A stretch of 64,000 bases of DNA from Anabaena azotica FACHB-119 (GCF_014697625.1 NZ_JACJSG010000012.1:1-64000), one strand, 5' to 3'; numbered from the stretch's first letter, positions 8,785 to 18,206 are shown. The notes: generated by a model from the letters alone, not told the origin. Numbers and translations: made by a program.

Positions 8785-8830
8785 ATTAGTCGATAGTTTT
8801 TGCTTATTCTTCCTTAGCACTCAATTACTT

Positions 8831-9079
8831 ATGGGAAAAAAAGTTAATTTTTTTAAAGGATATTTTGCCAGCCTAATTGACCCGACACTTGTACCAACTG
8901 CATTAAAAGTTGCCGTTGTTGTTGGCTCTATTTTATTTATGATTAATCATGGTCACGCTTTATTAACTGGGAAAATGGGACGCGATCGCTGGATTTCTGC
9001 CATGCTCACTTATGTAGTACCATATTTTGTGAATATTCATGGTCAATATATTAGTATTTATCGTAATAAATCTTTTTAA
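8831..9079 (+). CDS. nrtS: NrtS-like nitrate/nitrite transporter
   Basis: The 82-residue membrane protein carries the pattern PTLVPTALKVAVVVG...MINHGHALLTGKM.RDRW..AMLTYVVPY.VNIHGQY. I recognise this as the small NrtS family, described in marine Synechococcus as a nitrate/nitrite transporter. The frame is open from 8741, but the first 30 codons come from a MITE-like repeat; ATG 8831 gives the family-like start MGKKVNFFKG. It is placed after the amino-acid importer, with a possible common theme of nitrogen uptake. Confidence 0.75.
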   Translation: MGKKVNFFKGYFASLIDPTLVPTALKVAVVVGSILFMINHGHALLTGKMGRDRWISAMLTYVVPYFVNIHGQYISIYRNKSF

Positions 9080-9134
9080 ATACATCAAAAAATTTAATTC
9101 AATCCCTGTAACCTATCCCTTGTTCCCTACTATA

Positions 9135-9569
9135 TTACAACCATTCTCCGCCTCGGAACCGCCAACGAGGAAAAATGATTCGCATAATGCTTTGGGAAGC
9201 AATAAAAACTGCTAACCAAACTACACTGTAGTGCATTATAAAAGCACCTATTGATAGTTCTTCTTTAGGTATAGGTAATGGTAAGAATCCAAAAAGTTTA
9301 GCTCCACAAAAAACAAATATTAATTCCCCAATACCTGCTATTAGTTGATAAACTGCTGGCCAATCGCGATCCCAACGAAATTTTTGTAGATGATTATAAA
9401 GAATATCCCATCCTAAACCAAAGATAGCAACATAAGCTAGTATCCAAAAATAAACTGAATTAGCACCAGGGCCAATTAAACCCATCGCAAAAGGCAAAGA
9501 TACTAATACACCAACAGTAGCAAGTAATAACAGTCTAGTTTGCCAACGACCAAATAAAGTTGGAGTCAT
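9135..9569 (-). CDS. Conserved four-TM membrane protein, unknown function
   Basis: The 144-residue protein has four clear hydrophobic segments (about 13-33, 40-57, 75-95, 107-128), with WDRDWP in a central polar loop and a basic C-terminal RWRFRGGEWL. It looks like a conserved cyanobacterial integral membrane protein; I do not recognise a function. It is transcribed alone, convergent with nrtS. Confidence 0.7.
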   Translation of the reverse strand: MTPTLFGRWQTRLLLLATVGVLVSLPFAMGLIGPGANSVYFWILAYVAIFGLGWDILYNHLQKFRWDRDWPAVYQLIAGIGELIFVFCGAKLFGFLPLPIPKEELSIGAFIMHYSVVWLAVFIASQSIMRIIFPRWRFRGGEWL

Positions 9570-9601
9570 AATAATTACAAGTGAATGGTAATATTAACTG
9601 C

Positions 9602-9801
9602 CTAGCGTGGCAAGGCTAAACTTGTACATTAGCCAACAACCTAAAATCTTATACCAATTCAAAAAATCTTCGCAACACATCCATTATCTGTAGGGGCGCA
9701 CAGCTAGCTGTGCGCCCCTACTCATCTGCGTTCATCTGCGTTTATCTGCGTTCAATTTTTCCAAATCTATTGCCACATTTTAGTCCGGTCACGCCACTAC
9801 T
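9602..9801. repeat. Composite intergenic repeat with perfect palindrome
   Basis: This segment contains TAGCGTGGCAAGGCTAAA (shared with position 9) and, at the far end, GTCACGCCACTAC. Inside, at 9690-9721, is a perfect 32-bp palindrome centred on AGCTAGCT with arms GTAGGGGCGCACAGCT, followed by three TCTGCGTT-type units. No gene. Confidence 0.8.
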
Positions 9802-9847
9802 ATTAATATTGACTTTACACAAAAATCTCTGTGATAGTCTACACAGG

Positions 9848-10313
9848 TTAATTAGGCTTCATTTCTAATAATTCAGGAACTGTGACGAATTTGTAACCTT
9901 GCTGTTTCAGTCCACTAATGATTTGTGGTAAGGCTTGTACCGTTCTTTTGCGATCGCCTCCGCCATCGTGCATCAAAACTATATAACCCGGTTTTGGGCC
10001 TTTGACGACATTTTTCACAAATACTTCAGGTTTAGCGCGGGGATCAGTATCGGCGGAAGTTAAAGACCACATGACTACAGCATTTTTTTGGCTTTTAGCA
10101 TATCTGGCTAAACCATTATTTAAAACTCCTCCAGGGGGACGGAATAATTGAGTTTTCACACCTGTAGTTTTGTAAATCAGGTCAGATGTCCGTTCAATTT
10201 CACTTTTGGCTGTGGCTTCATCCATGCGCCTATACCAATGATGCCAAGTATGATTACCTATAGCATGACCTTCAGCTACAACTCGTTTAGCGATGTCGGG
10301 ATTGGCTTTTGAC
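9848..10313 (-). pseudogene. Polysaccharide deacetylase, C-terminal fragment
   Basis: This is the C-terminal part of a NodB/PgdA-type polysaccharide deacetylase. It keeps motif 2 with the metal-binding histidines (GHAIGNHTWHHW), motif 3 (RPPGG), and the later YIVLMHDGGGDR with the catalytic-base His. The N-terminal part with TFDDGP lies at 10622-11046, beyond an inserted element. Removing 10314-10621 restores a continuous frame (...QALPKSKANPDIAK...). The open frame can start at a GTG (10315), but a fragment lacking motif 1 should be inactive. Confidence 0.85.
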
Positions 10314-10621
10314 ACTCCTCGCTCTAAAGAGACGAGGATTCTTGCTTCATCCGTCCTCTCTAGAAATCTGAATACCAGTATTCAAATTTCTCCGTTTGGA
10401 TACGTCCACAAGCTCACACGGACTGCCCGACCGCGTTTGAAAAGGTTTTTAATTTCTGTGTTTACTCCCACATTTGTACAAGATTTAGGATTTATACTAC
10501 CAGGGTTCCGGATCAGGAGCAGTCCGCTTGACCTACTTCGTCTTTTATTTGTGCGCTTTACCGCTATCAGTTATACTACCACAAAAGCCGCCCTAGAAGG
10601 GCGGGGCTTTAAACCCAGTTT
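10314..10621 (+). mobile_element. Non-autonomous IS200/IS605-like element
   Basis: The ~308 bp element has no transposase frame. The left end, just after TTGAC, is ACTCCTCGCTCTAAAGAGAC followed by GAGG, an imperfect hairpin. The right end carries the stem GCCGCCC/GGGCGG in AAAGCCGCCCTAGAAGGGCG, then GGGCTTTAAACCC. Subterminal hairpins, no target duplication and a TTGAC-type left flank fit the IS200/IS605 single-strand transposon group. Excision at these coordinates leaves the host frame intact. The exact right edge is uncertain by a few bases because of a T run. Confidence 0.75.
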
Positions 10622-11046
10622 TTCGGTAAAGCTTGTCCCACCCAAAAGAAGGTCGCTTTTATCTGATTTTGTTGAAGAATATCCAAAATTTCTGGCGTGG
10701 TTTTCTGCCAAGGCCCATCATCAAAAGTGAGAGCGATGACTTTTTGTCCACTAGTAACGTTGGCTTTTTCATTACTATTCAATTGTGCCTGATAAACTGT
10801 CTTCCCTTGATATTGGGCTGGCACGGTAAAGTTAAGATTATCTGATGGAGGCTTGGCTGGCTGCTGTACCTGATTACTTGCAACTGGTAAATCTTGTCTA
10901 GCTGTTACAGGTTGCTGCTTACGAAACCCCAAAAGCATAACTACAGTAACAGAACCAGCTACCAAAAAAGTAGCGATCGCTATCACTCCCAGAAATTTCT
11001 CTATCTTCGGGTGGTTGTTGGTCATGAAGAAATTCCCAAAACTCAC
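10622..11046 (-). pseudogene. Polysaccharide deacetylase, N-terminal fragment
   Basis: This N-terminal part holds a signal-anchor helix (FLGVIAIATFLVAGSVTVVM), a Pro/Gln-rich linker, and the start of the NodB domain with motif 1 TFDDGP and KATFFWVGQALPK. The frame then enters the inserted element and stops (...KNWV, stop near 10609). The complete ancestral protein would have been a membrane-anchored peptidoglycan or glycan deacetylase of about 295 residues. Motif 1 and motif 2 are now on separate frames. Confidence 0.85.
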
Positions 11047-11092
11047 CCTATGATATGCGATTAGTTAATAGTCAATAGTCATTAGTCAATAG

Positions 11093-11812
11093 TCAAACCA
11101 ACTGATAATCTGGTCGAGTGTGATAGGCTGCTAGGGGTTCCCAATGAATTACATCTTCCAATAAGGACTGATAACCCAAGGTGTTAGGATGTAGTCCATC
11201 TTCGCTTAAACGTTTGTTGCGCCAAGCGTCGCCCCGTGCCATCCATTGGTCGAAAATATCTAAATAGGGAATTTGCCTTTGATTACAAGCGATGCGAGTT
11301 GCTTCTTTGTAGCGATATTGATCGGTATGATTAAAATAGAAGCAATCGAGAAAAGGCATCTTGGCTTCATCTACTGGAACCATACCCACAAATAATACAG
11401 GGCAAAGTTGCTGCGCTTGGTCTAGTAAAGCGGCGATTTCCGATTCAAACAAGGCGAAATCTGTATGATTACGTCCATTGGGACGGGCTAACCGGGCTGA
11501 ATCATTGACTCCTACAGATAGGATGATTAAGTCGGGGACACGATTTCGCAATTCGCCACGATGACGAAATTCTACCTCTAACCTTTGTGCTACCTGCTGG
11601 GTGCGATCGCCTCTTACTCCCAAATTGTACAGGACATGACCTGAGCTATCGGGTAACATCCACCAGCGCCGCAATTGCTCGACCCAGCCCCCTTTTTCTG
11701 GGTCGCCGAAGCCATATACTAAACTATCCCCCAGTGCGATAATCTTCAAAGGCTGACATTGGGTTGGTGATAAAGACAGCTGCATTGAGGAAGGAGTGGG
11801 AAATGTTTGCAT
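11093..11812 (-). CDS. SGNH/GDSL-type esterase
   Basis: The 239-residue protein has the SGNH hydrolase blocks: LGDSLVYGFGD with nucleophile Ser at about 30, GVRGD (block II Gly), LSVGVNDSAR (block III Asn), and DGLHPNTLGY (block V Asp/His). The first ~22 residues are low-complexity and not a clear signal peptide, so a cytoplasmic esterase/lipase or thioesterase is likely. The substrate cannot be told from sequence. It stands alone on the minus strand, downstream of the M50 protease gene. Confidence 0.85.
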   Translation of the reverse strand: MQTFPTPSSMQLSLSPTQCQPLKIIALGDSLVYGFGDPEKGGWVEQLRRWWMLPDSSGHVLYNLGVRGDRTQQVAQRLEVEFRHRGELRNRVPDLIILSVGVNDSARLARPNGRNHTDFALFESEIAALLDQAQQLCPVLFVGMVPVDEAKMPFLDCFYFNHTDQYRYKEATRIACNQRQIPYLDIFDQWMARGDAWRNKRLSEDGLHPNTLGYQSLLEDVIHWEPLAAYHTRPDYQLV

Positions 11813-11987
11813 CTTAAAAGATTTTAATTTATATCTTTACAAGATTCTATACATTTCTACACCATTACTACAGTATGTTTTTTGTCCTTTGTCCAAAAAA
11901 CTTGATTAAGGCTTCGGTAGTTGCTTGGCGACGCAAGGCGACATAAACGTACTATCTCACTGTGGACTAATGACCAATGACCAATGA

Positions 11988-13184
11988 CTAATCAATTGAT
12001 TTGGCAATTACTCCTAACTGTAATCCAGGCGGATAACTACCTTCTTGTTTGATGTGTTTAATTTCCGCGTCAGTAATTCGTAAGCTTAATTTTTGTGCCA
12101 ATGCCTTGACAATATCACCCCGGTCGATTAACCCAGCCACAGCACCAGCAGGGGTAAGTACAGTAATACGAGGTAACTGTTCATTTTCTAACTTTTTGAT
12201 GACTTGTGCGATCGCAGTTGATTCTGTCACGGAAGGAATTTCTGTCAAAGGATGGGCGATGCTGTGCAAAGTTTGGGTTTCCCATGCGCTTCTTTCCACC
12301 AAGCGTAAGTCCTCAATGGCGACCATACCGCGATAACGTCCATCGGACGCAGCAAAATAAACTTCTGGGGTAGTCGCTGCTAATAAGTACGCATCAGCAA
12401 AGGAACGTAAGGTTTGGTCAGCATCAATGACCCGAAAATCACGAGTCATCGCATCGGCGGCTGTGACTTTGAGTAAGGTTTCTTGTAATGTGGTGATGCG
12501 GTCGTAGTTGTTGGCGTTACGGATGGCAAACCAACCTAACAAAGCTATCCACAAGCCTGTAACTAACTCTCTAGTAAAGAAATCTACAGCAAATCCTAAA
12601 GCGATCGCAATAAAACCTAAAATTTGCCCCGCCTTAGCCGCCCAATGTACCGCCACAAACCTATCCCCGGTAATTTTCCAAAGTGCAGCTTTCAATACCT
12701 GTCCCCCATCTAGAGGTAAGCCGGGAATTAAGTTAAATAGGGCGACAACTAAATTAATACGTGCCAAATCATCAACCATGACACTGACTGGGCTAGTATC
12801 GGGAATTACAGTACTTGCTATTCTCAGCAACAAAAATAAGCCGATACTGACCAAAGGCCCAGCTATAGCTACTTGAAAGGCTTTCAGAGGAGTTTTAGAT
12901 TCTTCCTCAATGGCAGCAATACCACCAAATAGGAATAGAGTAATAGAGTTAACTTTAATTCCTTGCGATCGCGCTGCTAAACTATGACCTAATTCGTGCA
13001 GTAGTACCGAAGCAAATAGCAGCAACGCCATAACTATCCCAGCACTCCAAGCCCAAGCAGCGCCCCATTCTTGGTAAGCCACGCCAAAATTCAGTGTTGC
13101 TAAACCCAAAATCACAAACCACAGAGGGTCTAAAAATAGGGGAATGCCAAATAAAGAGCCGATTTTCCAATTTGTTTGCATCAC
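11988..13184 (-). CDS. Site-2 protease (M50) with CBS domains
   Basis: The 398-residue intramembrane zinc metalloprotease carries HELGH (63-67) in LLHELGHSLAA and the second metal motif NLIPGLPLDGGQVL. Around six hydrophobic segments lie within residues 8-225. The C-terminal half (about 238-370) contains two CBS-like motifs (TAADAMTRDFRVIDADQTL; later AVAGLIDRGDIVKALAQ), which usually bind adenosyl ligands and regulate the protease. The family cleaves membrane-embedded regulators; the substrate is unknown here. It is a single gene with a repeat-rich 620-bp upstream region. Confidence 0.9.
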   Translation of the reverse strand: MMQTNWKIGSLFGIPLFLDPLWFVILGLATLNFGVAYQEWGAAWAWSAGIVMALLLFASVLLHELGHSLAARSQGIKVNSITLFLFGGIAAIEEESKTPLKAFQVAIAGPLVSIGLFLLLRIASTVIPDTSPVSVMVDDLARINLVVALFNLIPGLPLDGGQVLKAALWKITGDRFVAVHWAAKAGQILGFIAIALGFAVDFFTRELVTGLWIALLGWFAIRNANNYDRITTLQETLLKVTAADAMTRDFRVIDADQTLRSFADAYLLAATTPEVYFAASDGRYRGMVAIEDLRLVERSAWETQTLHSIAHPLTEIPSVTESTAIAQVIKKLENEQLPRITVLTPAGAVAGLIDRGDIVKALAQKLSLRITDAEIKHIKQEGSYPPGLQLGVIAKSID

Positions 13185-13804
13185 ATTATCCTGAAATTTA
13201 ATATTTTTTCTGAATACATCACATATACGATGTATGCTTTTTTCTATACGATTTTTATATTTTCCTCATAATCAGGACTTACGCAACTTGCACTTGGGGT
13301 AGGGTGCGTCAGATGTGGAAAATCCTTGAATGTTTACGAAATTATTGGGGCTGACGCACCCTACATTTAGTTTGATTATGACTATACGATTTTTATATTT
13401 TCCTCATAATATTAGGTCGCAGCAGCACCATCAAACGATAGGAACAGCAAAATCAGCCGTTACTAATTAATCTGTCCCAGATTCTAGAATAGACAATCCC
13501 GCCTATTTGATCATACAAAAAACAGAAAAATACAAGTTTGTGGCTCTGGGGTACTTTGATTTTGATTAATTGCGATCGCCTAATACTACTTTTCTTAAAT
13601 AGGTTTTATGTATAGTCAAATACAAATAAATTTATGTATAAGTAACCGGAAAAGTTGATATTCGATATGAATATAGTTAAAATATATTCAATAACCACTA
13701 ACATATTTCGCATAATATATTATAATGCGAGATTCAACTATTTACTTAGTTGAGATGTGTCAGTGGTAGAAAATTAAAAAACTCAACCATAGATAATTTT
13801 AGAT
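13185..13804. repeat. Repeat-bearing intergenic region
   Basis: This gap holds no gene. A 29-bp sequence starting CTATACGATTTTTATATT occurs twice, identically, at 13244-13272 and 13382-13410. Between the copies lies a small element: CAGGACTTACGCAA (the MITE end seen at 27755) and a hairpin with GTAGGGTGCGTCAG (13299-13312) and CTGACGCACCCTAC (13351-13364). The part after 13411 is AT-rich, with nothing recognisable except a HIP1 site. Confidence 0.8.
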
Positions 13805-14299
13805 TTGAACGTTACAGCTTTTTTTAAATCACCGCTCCAAACCACACGTAGCCTGTGGCGTATTGGACAAACTGTACTGGGTATTATCTTTCGTCACCCA
13901 GTCACAGGAACTAGTATCATCCCGCTTCTATCAGATGGTAGAATTGTGCTGATTCGTCGGCGTGACGATGGTCTTTGGGCATTACCTGGAGGTATGGTAG
14001 ATTGGGGAGAAGATATACCTACTACAGTCCGCCGTGAGTTATTAGAGGAAACTGGACTAGAATTGACAAAAATTAGACGCTTGGTAGGTGTTTACTCTGC
14101 ACCAGACCGCGACCCTAGAATACATTCTATATGTGTTGTGGTTGAGGCTGAGGTACAGGGAACAATGGAAATTATCGATACCGCCGAAGTTCTAGAAATT
14201 CAAGCTTTTCCTCCCCATTCTCTACCTCAAGGGCCGATGTCTCATGACCATTATCGACAACTACAAGACTACTTAAATGGCTTGACTACTTTAGCTTAG
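13805..14299 (+). CDS. NUDIX hydrolase
   Basis: The 164-residue protein has a complete NUDIX box (about 62-84): GGMVDWGEDIPTTVRRELLE followed by ETGL, matching GX5EX7REUXEEXGU. It likely hydrolyses a nucleoside-diphosphate-linked compound; substrate unknown. The chosen start is TTG at 13805 (MNVTAFFKSP); no ATG is available before the catalytic core, and the ribosome-binding site is weak, so the start is uncertain. Confidence 0.88.
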   Translation: MNVTAFFKSPLQTTRSLWRIGQTVLGIIFRHPVTGTSIIPLLSDGRIVLIRRRDDGLWALPGGMVDWGEDIPTTVRRELLEETGLELTKIRRLVGVYSAPDRDPRIHSICVVVEAEVQGTMEIIDTAEVLEIQAFPPHSLPQGPMSHDHYRQLQDYLNGLTTLA

Positions 14300-14519
14300 A
14301 AATATAGCAGTAGCCGCATAGTTTAGGGCATTGATGAATCAGAAAATTTTTATCACAAGCAGCGATGTAGCGCCTATCACCTGTCACCTATCACCTGTCC
14401 CCTATCACCTATCACCTGCTATAAGTGAAATTTTGGGTTAGAATTGGGACTTCATAGTTTTATCTACATGTTCTGGTGAAAAACCTTAAATTTACTTAAA
14501 GTAAATTAATACAGCAAAA

Positions 14520-15332
14520 ATGAATACTCACTTACGTAACGCCCGGAGAAAATTATCTCAAGGGCTATTATTCTGGCGTGAAGCCGGCGAAGGACTACCG
14601 ATAGTTTTGTTACACGGCGCTAGGAATGAAGGTAGCCAATGGGTGGAGGTGATGGAGTCGCTTTCACCAAACTTTCATTGTTTTGCGCCAGACTTATTAG
14701 GTTTTGGAGAATCAGAAAAACCTAATATTCATTATTCCATTGATTTACAAGTAAAATGTATAGCTGAATTTTGCCAAGCCTTGAAGTTAGAAAAGGTATA
14801 TCTATTAGGACATTCCCTTGGGGGTTGGGTTGCGGCTACTTATGCGTTAAAGTATCCAGAACAAGTTGAGGGATTAATTTTGTTAGCGCCAGAAGGTGTC
14901 AACATAGAAGGACAAGAACAAAATTGCCAAAAGATGCGGCAATTGATAAAGCGTCCACCAATATTTTTTAAGATACTGCGATCGCTACGTTTTTTAACTA
15001 AGCTGTTTAAGTTAGATAAAAAGATAGACCAAGATTGGCAAACACGCCAAATACTACTACAACATCCTACAGCTTCTCAATTACTCTTTCAACGTAAGCA
15101 ACCAGAAATCGAAGCCGAATTATTAAACAACAGTTTGCTGAAACTAGAGATTCCAGTTTTGATTTTACAAGGTGGTAAAGATACCCCGGATGCTTTAGCT
15201 AGAAGCCAAGCTTATAGTAAACTGATTCCCAGAGCCAATTTGAAAATCATTGCCCATGCCGAAAGTAATTTACCACAATCCTGTGTGGGACTTGTAACTG
15301 GGGAGGTTAAGGATTTTATTGGTAATAGGTAA
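14520..15332 (+). CDS. Alpha/beta hydrolase
   Basis: The 270-residue alpha/beta-hydrolase has oxyanion-hole HG in VLLHGARNEGSQW (about 32), nucleophile elbow GHSLGG with Ser at about 99, and a likely acid Asp in LQGGKDTPDA. The final segment IIAHAESNLPQSC probably supplies the catalytic His (HAE). A cap region lies around 130-205. Family members include esterases and C-C hydrolases; no specific substrate is indicated. It is monocistronic. Confidence 0.85.
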   Translation: MNTHLRNARRKLSQGLLFWREAGEGLPIVLLHGARNEGSQWVEVMESLSPNFHCFAPDLLGFGESEKPNIHYSIDLQVKCIAEFCQALKLEKVYLLGHSLGGWVAATYALKYPEQVEGLILLAPEGVNIEGQEQNCQKMRQLIKRPPIFFKILRSLRFLTKLFKLDKKIDQDWQTRQILLQHPTASQLLFQRKQPEIEAELLNNSLLKLEIPVLILQGGKDTPDALARSQAYSKLIPRANLKIIAHAESNLPQSCVGLVTGEVKDFIGNR

Positions 15333-15353
15333 TGGGTAATTGGTAATTGGTGG

Positions 15354-16193
15354 TTATCTACTCATAGATATTTTTTGCATCCCCCAAAAAATTAGGTTTG
15401 GTTCGACGATTAAACGTGAGGCGATCGCGGGATATAATTCTTGCAGATAGCTTAATAGTAAATTGCGATCGCCTCCTTTCATCGCCACCTTGCCATCAGG
15501 AAATAAACGCCACCACTCGTCAATAAAATCCTTAATTCCCGCTAATAAAGTATAAATCACCCCACTTTGCATTGCCTGTGGCGTATTCAGTGCAAACCGT
15601 GGTGGTAATTGAATTTCCTCAACTTCTAACTGTGGTAACTGTCCAGTTTTTTGCCCCAAACTCGCCAACTGTAAACCCATCCCCGGCAAAATAGCCCCAC
15701 CCACCAAATTTTTATCCCCATCCGCAGCAGTGAAAGTAAGTGCAGTTCCCGCATCAATGACCAACATCGGGAAGCCCCAACTCATCCCCGCCCCCCACAA
15801 AGCCAAAGCCCGGTCAATTCCCAAAGTCGGATATATATTGTTAAGCGGTATATCCTCTAAAGTAATTACCCGCACATTAGGGTAACTTTGCCAAATTGCA
15901 GTTTGCTGAGGAACTACCGAAGCGAGGAGGAGGGGAAAGGGGAAGGGGGAAAGGGGAAAGGGGAAAGGATAAATACTGCTTCCTCTGCTCCTCTGCTCCT
16001 CTGCTCCTCTGCCCCTCTGCTCCTCTGCCCCCCAGTCCCCCAATTGCTGTATAACAGATTCAGGTAGATATTCTGTATCCCACGTACAATTAAGGGACTT
16101 GCCGTGGAATAATGCCCAATGTAGCCGAGAATTACCGATTTCTAAGGCTAGCCATGTACCTTCTGTCTGTTCTGAATAATGCTGTGATTTCAC
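15354..16193 (-). CDS. coaX: Type III pantothenate kinase
   Basis: Catalyses the first step of coenzyme A synthesis, phosphorylation of pantothenate. The N-terminal P-loop-like [14 protein letters not shown] and the ASKHA-fold motif [16 protein letters not shown] mark Coa[16 protein letters not shown] and GDRNLLLSY are also family-like. The 279-residue length exceeds the usual ~250-260 because residues ~51-89 ([17 protein letters not shown]...[13 protein letters not shown]) are encoded by an intergenic-type tandem repeat lodged in the gene. The frame survives. Whether the inserted loop is tolerated cannot be judged from sequence, although the gene shows no stop codons. Confidence 0.9.
   Translation of the reverse strand: MKSQHYSEQTEGTWLALEIGNSRLHWALFHGKSLNCTWDTEYLPESVIQQLGDWGAEEQRGRGAEEQRSRGSSIYPFPFPLSPFPFPLLLASVVPQQTAIWQSYPNVRVITLEDIPLNNIYPTLGIDRALALWGAGMSWGFPMLVIDAGTALTFTAADGDKNLVGGAILPGMGLQLASLGQKTGQLPQLEVEEIQLPPRFALNTPQAMQSGVIYTLLAGIKDFIDEWWRLFPDGKVAMKGGDRNLLLSYLQELYPAIASRLIVEPNLIFWGMQKISMSR
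15925..16040. repeat. STRR-type repeat inside coaX
   Basis: GGGGAAA units (15934-15967) and CTCCTCTG units (15983-16026) form a tandem-repeat block, matching spacers at 30470-30600 and 31130-31165. Here it lies within the coaX reading frame and preserves it. Confidence 0.85.
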
Positions 16194-16302
16194 TCTTTTA
16201 TACTTTTTAACTTATCTATAGGTTTTTTAATAAAAATTAACAAATATTCCGTGTCAGAATAAGACTAGAGGAATAAATACTCATTGTGTTAAGGAGAAAG
16301 TT

Positions 16303-18027
16303 ATGGTAGCAATCACTGATAAAACTGAAAAACGGCTGACCATACAGACTGCGGAAATTGCTCAAGATACTACAGCAATTCGCTCTCTAGATTGGGATCG
16401 CGATCGCTTTGATATCGAGTTTGGTCTGCAAAACGGCACTACCTATAACTCTTTTCTCATACGCGGTGAGCAGATAGCCCTAGTTGATACGTCCCATGAA
16501 AAGTTTCGTAAACTTTATTTTGATACCCTGACAGGGCTAATCAATCCCACAGATATAGATTATTTGATAGTCAGCCACACCGAGCCAGACCATAGTGGCT
16601 TAGTTAAAGATTTGTTACAGATGGCTCCAGATATCACCGTGGTAGCCTCAAAAGTAGCAATTCAGTTTCTAGAAGATTTGGTACACCAGCCATTTAAGCG
16701 GAAGATTGTGAAAAATGGCGATCGCTTAGATTTAGGCAACGGTCACGAAATCGAGTTTGTCATCGCCCCCAACTTACACTGGCCGGACACCATCTTTAGC
16801 TTCGACCACAAAACCCAAACCCTCTACACCTGCGACGCTTTCGGAATGCACTACTGTTCCGACAGCACCTTCGACGAAGACTTAAAAACCATCGAGGCTG
16901 ACTTCCACTATTACTATGAATGCTTGATGGGGCCGAATGCGCGGTCGGTACTATCTGCCCTCAAACGCATGGGAGAATTACCAAGCGTGAAAATGATAGC
17001 CACTGGTCACGGCCCCTTACTTTACCATAACGTTGAGGAATTAACTGGACGTTACCGGAGTTGGAGTCAAAACCAAACCAAGGCAGAAACCAGCATCGGT
17101 ATATTTTACGTATCTGAATATGGATATAGCGATCGCCTAGCCCAAGCGATCGTCAATGGTATCACTAAAACAGGTGTGGGTGTAGAGGTAGTAGACTTGG
17201 GTTCAGGCGTAGATTTACAGGAATTACGCGAACTAGTGGGACGTTGTTCTGGACTAGTAATTGGGGTTCCGCCAGCCTCTGGTGCGGCTAGTATTCAAGC
17301 CGCCTTCAGCACCATTTTAGGGTCTGCCAACGAAAAACAAGGTATAGGTATATTTGAAAGCGGTGGCGGCGATGATGAACCAATAGACCCATTGTTAAGC
17401 AAATTCCGCAACTTGGGTTTGACCACGGTGTTTCCAGAGATTCGCCTCAAACAGACACCAACGGAAAATACCTACAAACTCTGTGAAGAAGCGGGTACAG
17501 ACTTAGGGCAATGGGTAACACGCGATCGCAGCATCAAAGCCATGAAATCATTAGGTGCTGATTTAGACAAAGCCCTGGGTAGATTGACTGGTGGCTTATA
17601 TATCATCACAGCCAAAAAAGGCGACGTTTCCAGCGCCATGTTAGCCTCCTGGGTAGCCCAAGCCAGCTTTAAACCTCTAGGATTTTCCATTGCCGTAGCT
17701 AAGGATAGAGCAATTGAATCATTAATGCAAGTAGGCGATCGCTTCGTTCTCAACGTATTAGAAGAAGGCAATTACCACCAACTCATGCGCCACTTCCTCA
17801 AACGATTTGCCCCAGGTGCAGACCGTTTTGAAGGAGTCAAAACCCAAACCGGCGAAAACGGCGCACCCATCCTCAGCGACGCTTTAGCCTACATAGAATG
17901 CGAAGTCCAAAGTCGGATGGACTGCGGCGACCACTGGGCAGTATACAGCACTGTCTACGCCGGCAGAGTCTCCAAACCCGAAGCCCTCACAGCCGTTCAC
18001 CACCGCAAAGTCGGAAACCATTATTAG
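16303..18027 (+). CDS. flv3A: Flavodiiron protein Flv3A-like
   Basis: A 574-residue cyanobacterial class-C flavodiiron protein: metallo-beta-lactamase domain (to about 250), flavodoxin-like domain (about 260-400; IFYVSEYGYSDRLAQAIV) and C-terminal flavin reductase (about 430-574; SSAMLASWVAQASFKPLG). The diiron ligands are canonical, with H92-x-E94-x-D96-H97, the Asp in TCDAFG and the His in ATGHGP, which points to the Flv3 rather than the Flv1 branch. It works with Flv1 to reduce O2 to water at photosystem I. AAGGAG lies 8 nt before the ATG. The Flv1-type partner is at 25810 on the same strand, separated by an accessory island. Confidence 0.9.
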   Translation: MVAITDKTEKRLTIQTAEIAQDTTAIRSLDWDRDRFDIEFGLQNGTTYNSFLIRGEQIALVDTSHEKFRKLYFDTLTGLINPTDIDYLIVSHTEPDHSGLVKDLLQMAPDITVVASKVAIQFLEDLVHQPFKRKIVKNGDRLDLGNGHEIEFVIAPNLHWPDTIFSFDHKTQTLYTCDAFGMHYCSDSTFDEDLKTIEADFHYYYECLMGPNARSVLSALKRMGELPSVKMIATGHGPLLYHNVEELTGRYRSWSQNQTKAETSIGIFYVSEYGYSDRLAQAIVNGITKTGVGVEVVDLGSGVDLQELRELVGRCSGLVIGVPPASGAASIQAAFSTILGSANEKQGIGIFESGGGDDEPIDPLLSKFRNLGLTTVFPEIRLKQTPTENTYKLCEEAGTDLGQWVTRDRSIKAMKSLGADLDKALGRLTGGLYIITAKKGDVSSAMLASWVAQASFKPLGFSIAVAKDRAIESLMQVGDRFVLNVLEEGNYHQLMRHFLKRFAPGADRFEGVKTQTGENGAPILSDALAYIECEVQSRMDCGDHWAVYSTVYAGRVSKPEALTAVHHRKVGNHY

Positions 18028-18142
18028 TCAGTTGACCGTTGACAGTTGACAGTTATCAGTTGTTCTCCTCTGCTTCCTGTTCCCCTCCTGGGAGGGGTTA
18101 GGGGTGGGTTTCTCCCGCTTGGGGAGCGCAGTCAACAGTGAA

Positions 18143-18206
18143 TAGGGTGCGTCAGTACAAATATTTTCTTGGAGTAGCCAGGATTTCTCGTACTGACGCA
18201 CCCTAC
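18143..18206. repeat. Inverted repeat, GGGTGCGTCAGTAC hairpin
   Basis: AGGGTGCGTCAGTAC (18143-18157) and GTACTGACGCACCCT (18190-18204) form a long perfect stem with a ~32-nt loop. It is related to the hairpin at 13299-13364 and is a dispersed intergenic repeat. Confidence 0.8.

Noticed and set aside
10293..10730. 145-residue plus-strand frame across the deacetylase insertion
   Set aside because: Spans both element ends and antisense host gene; no transposase-like motif.
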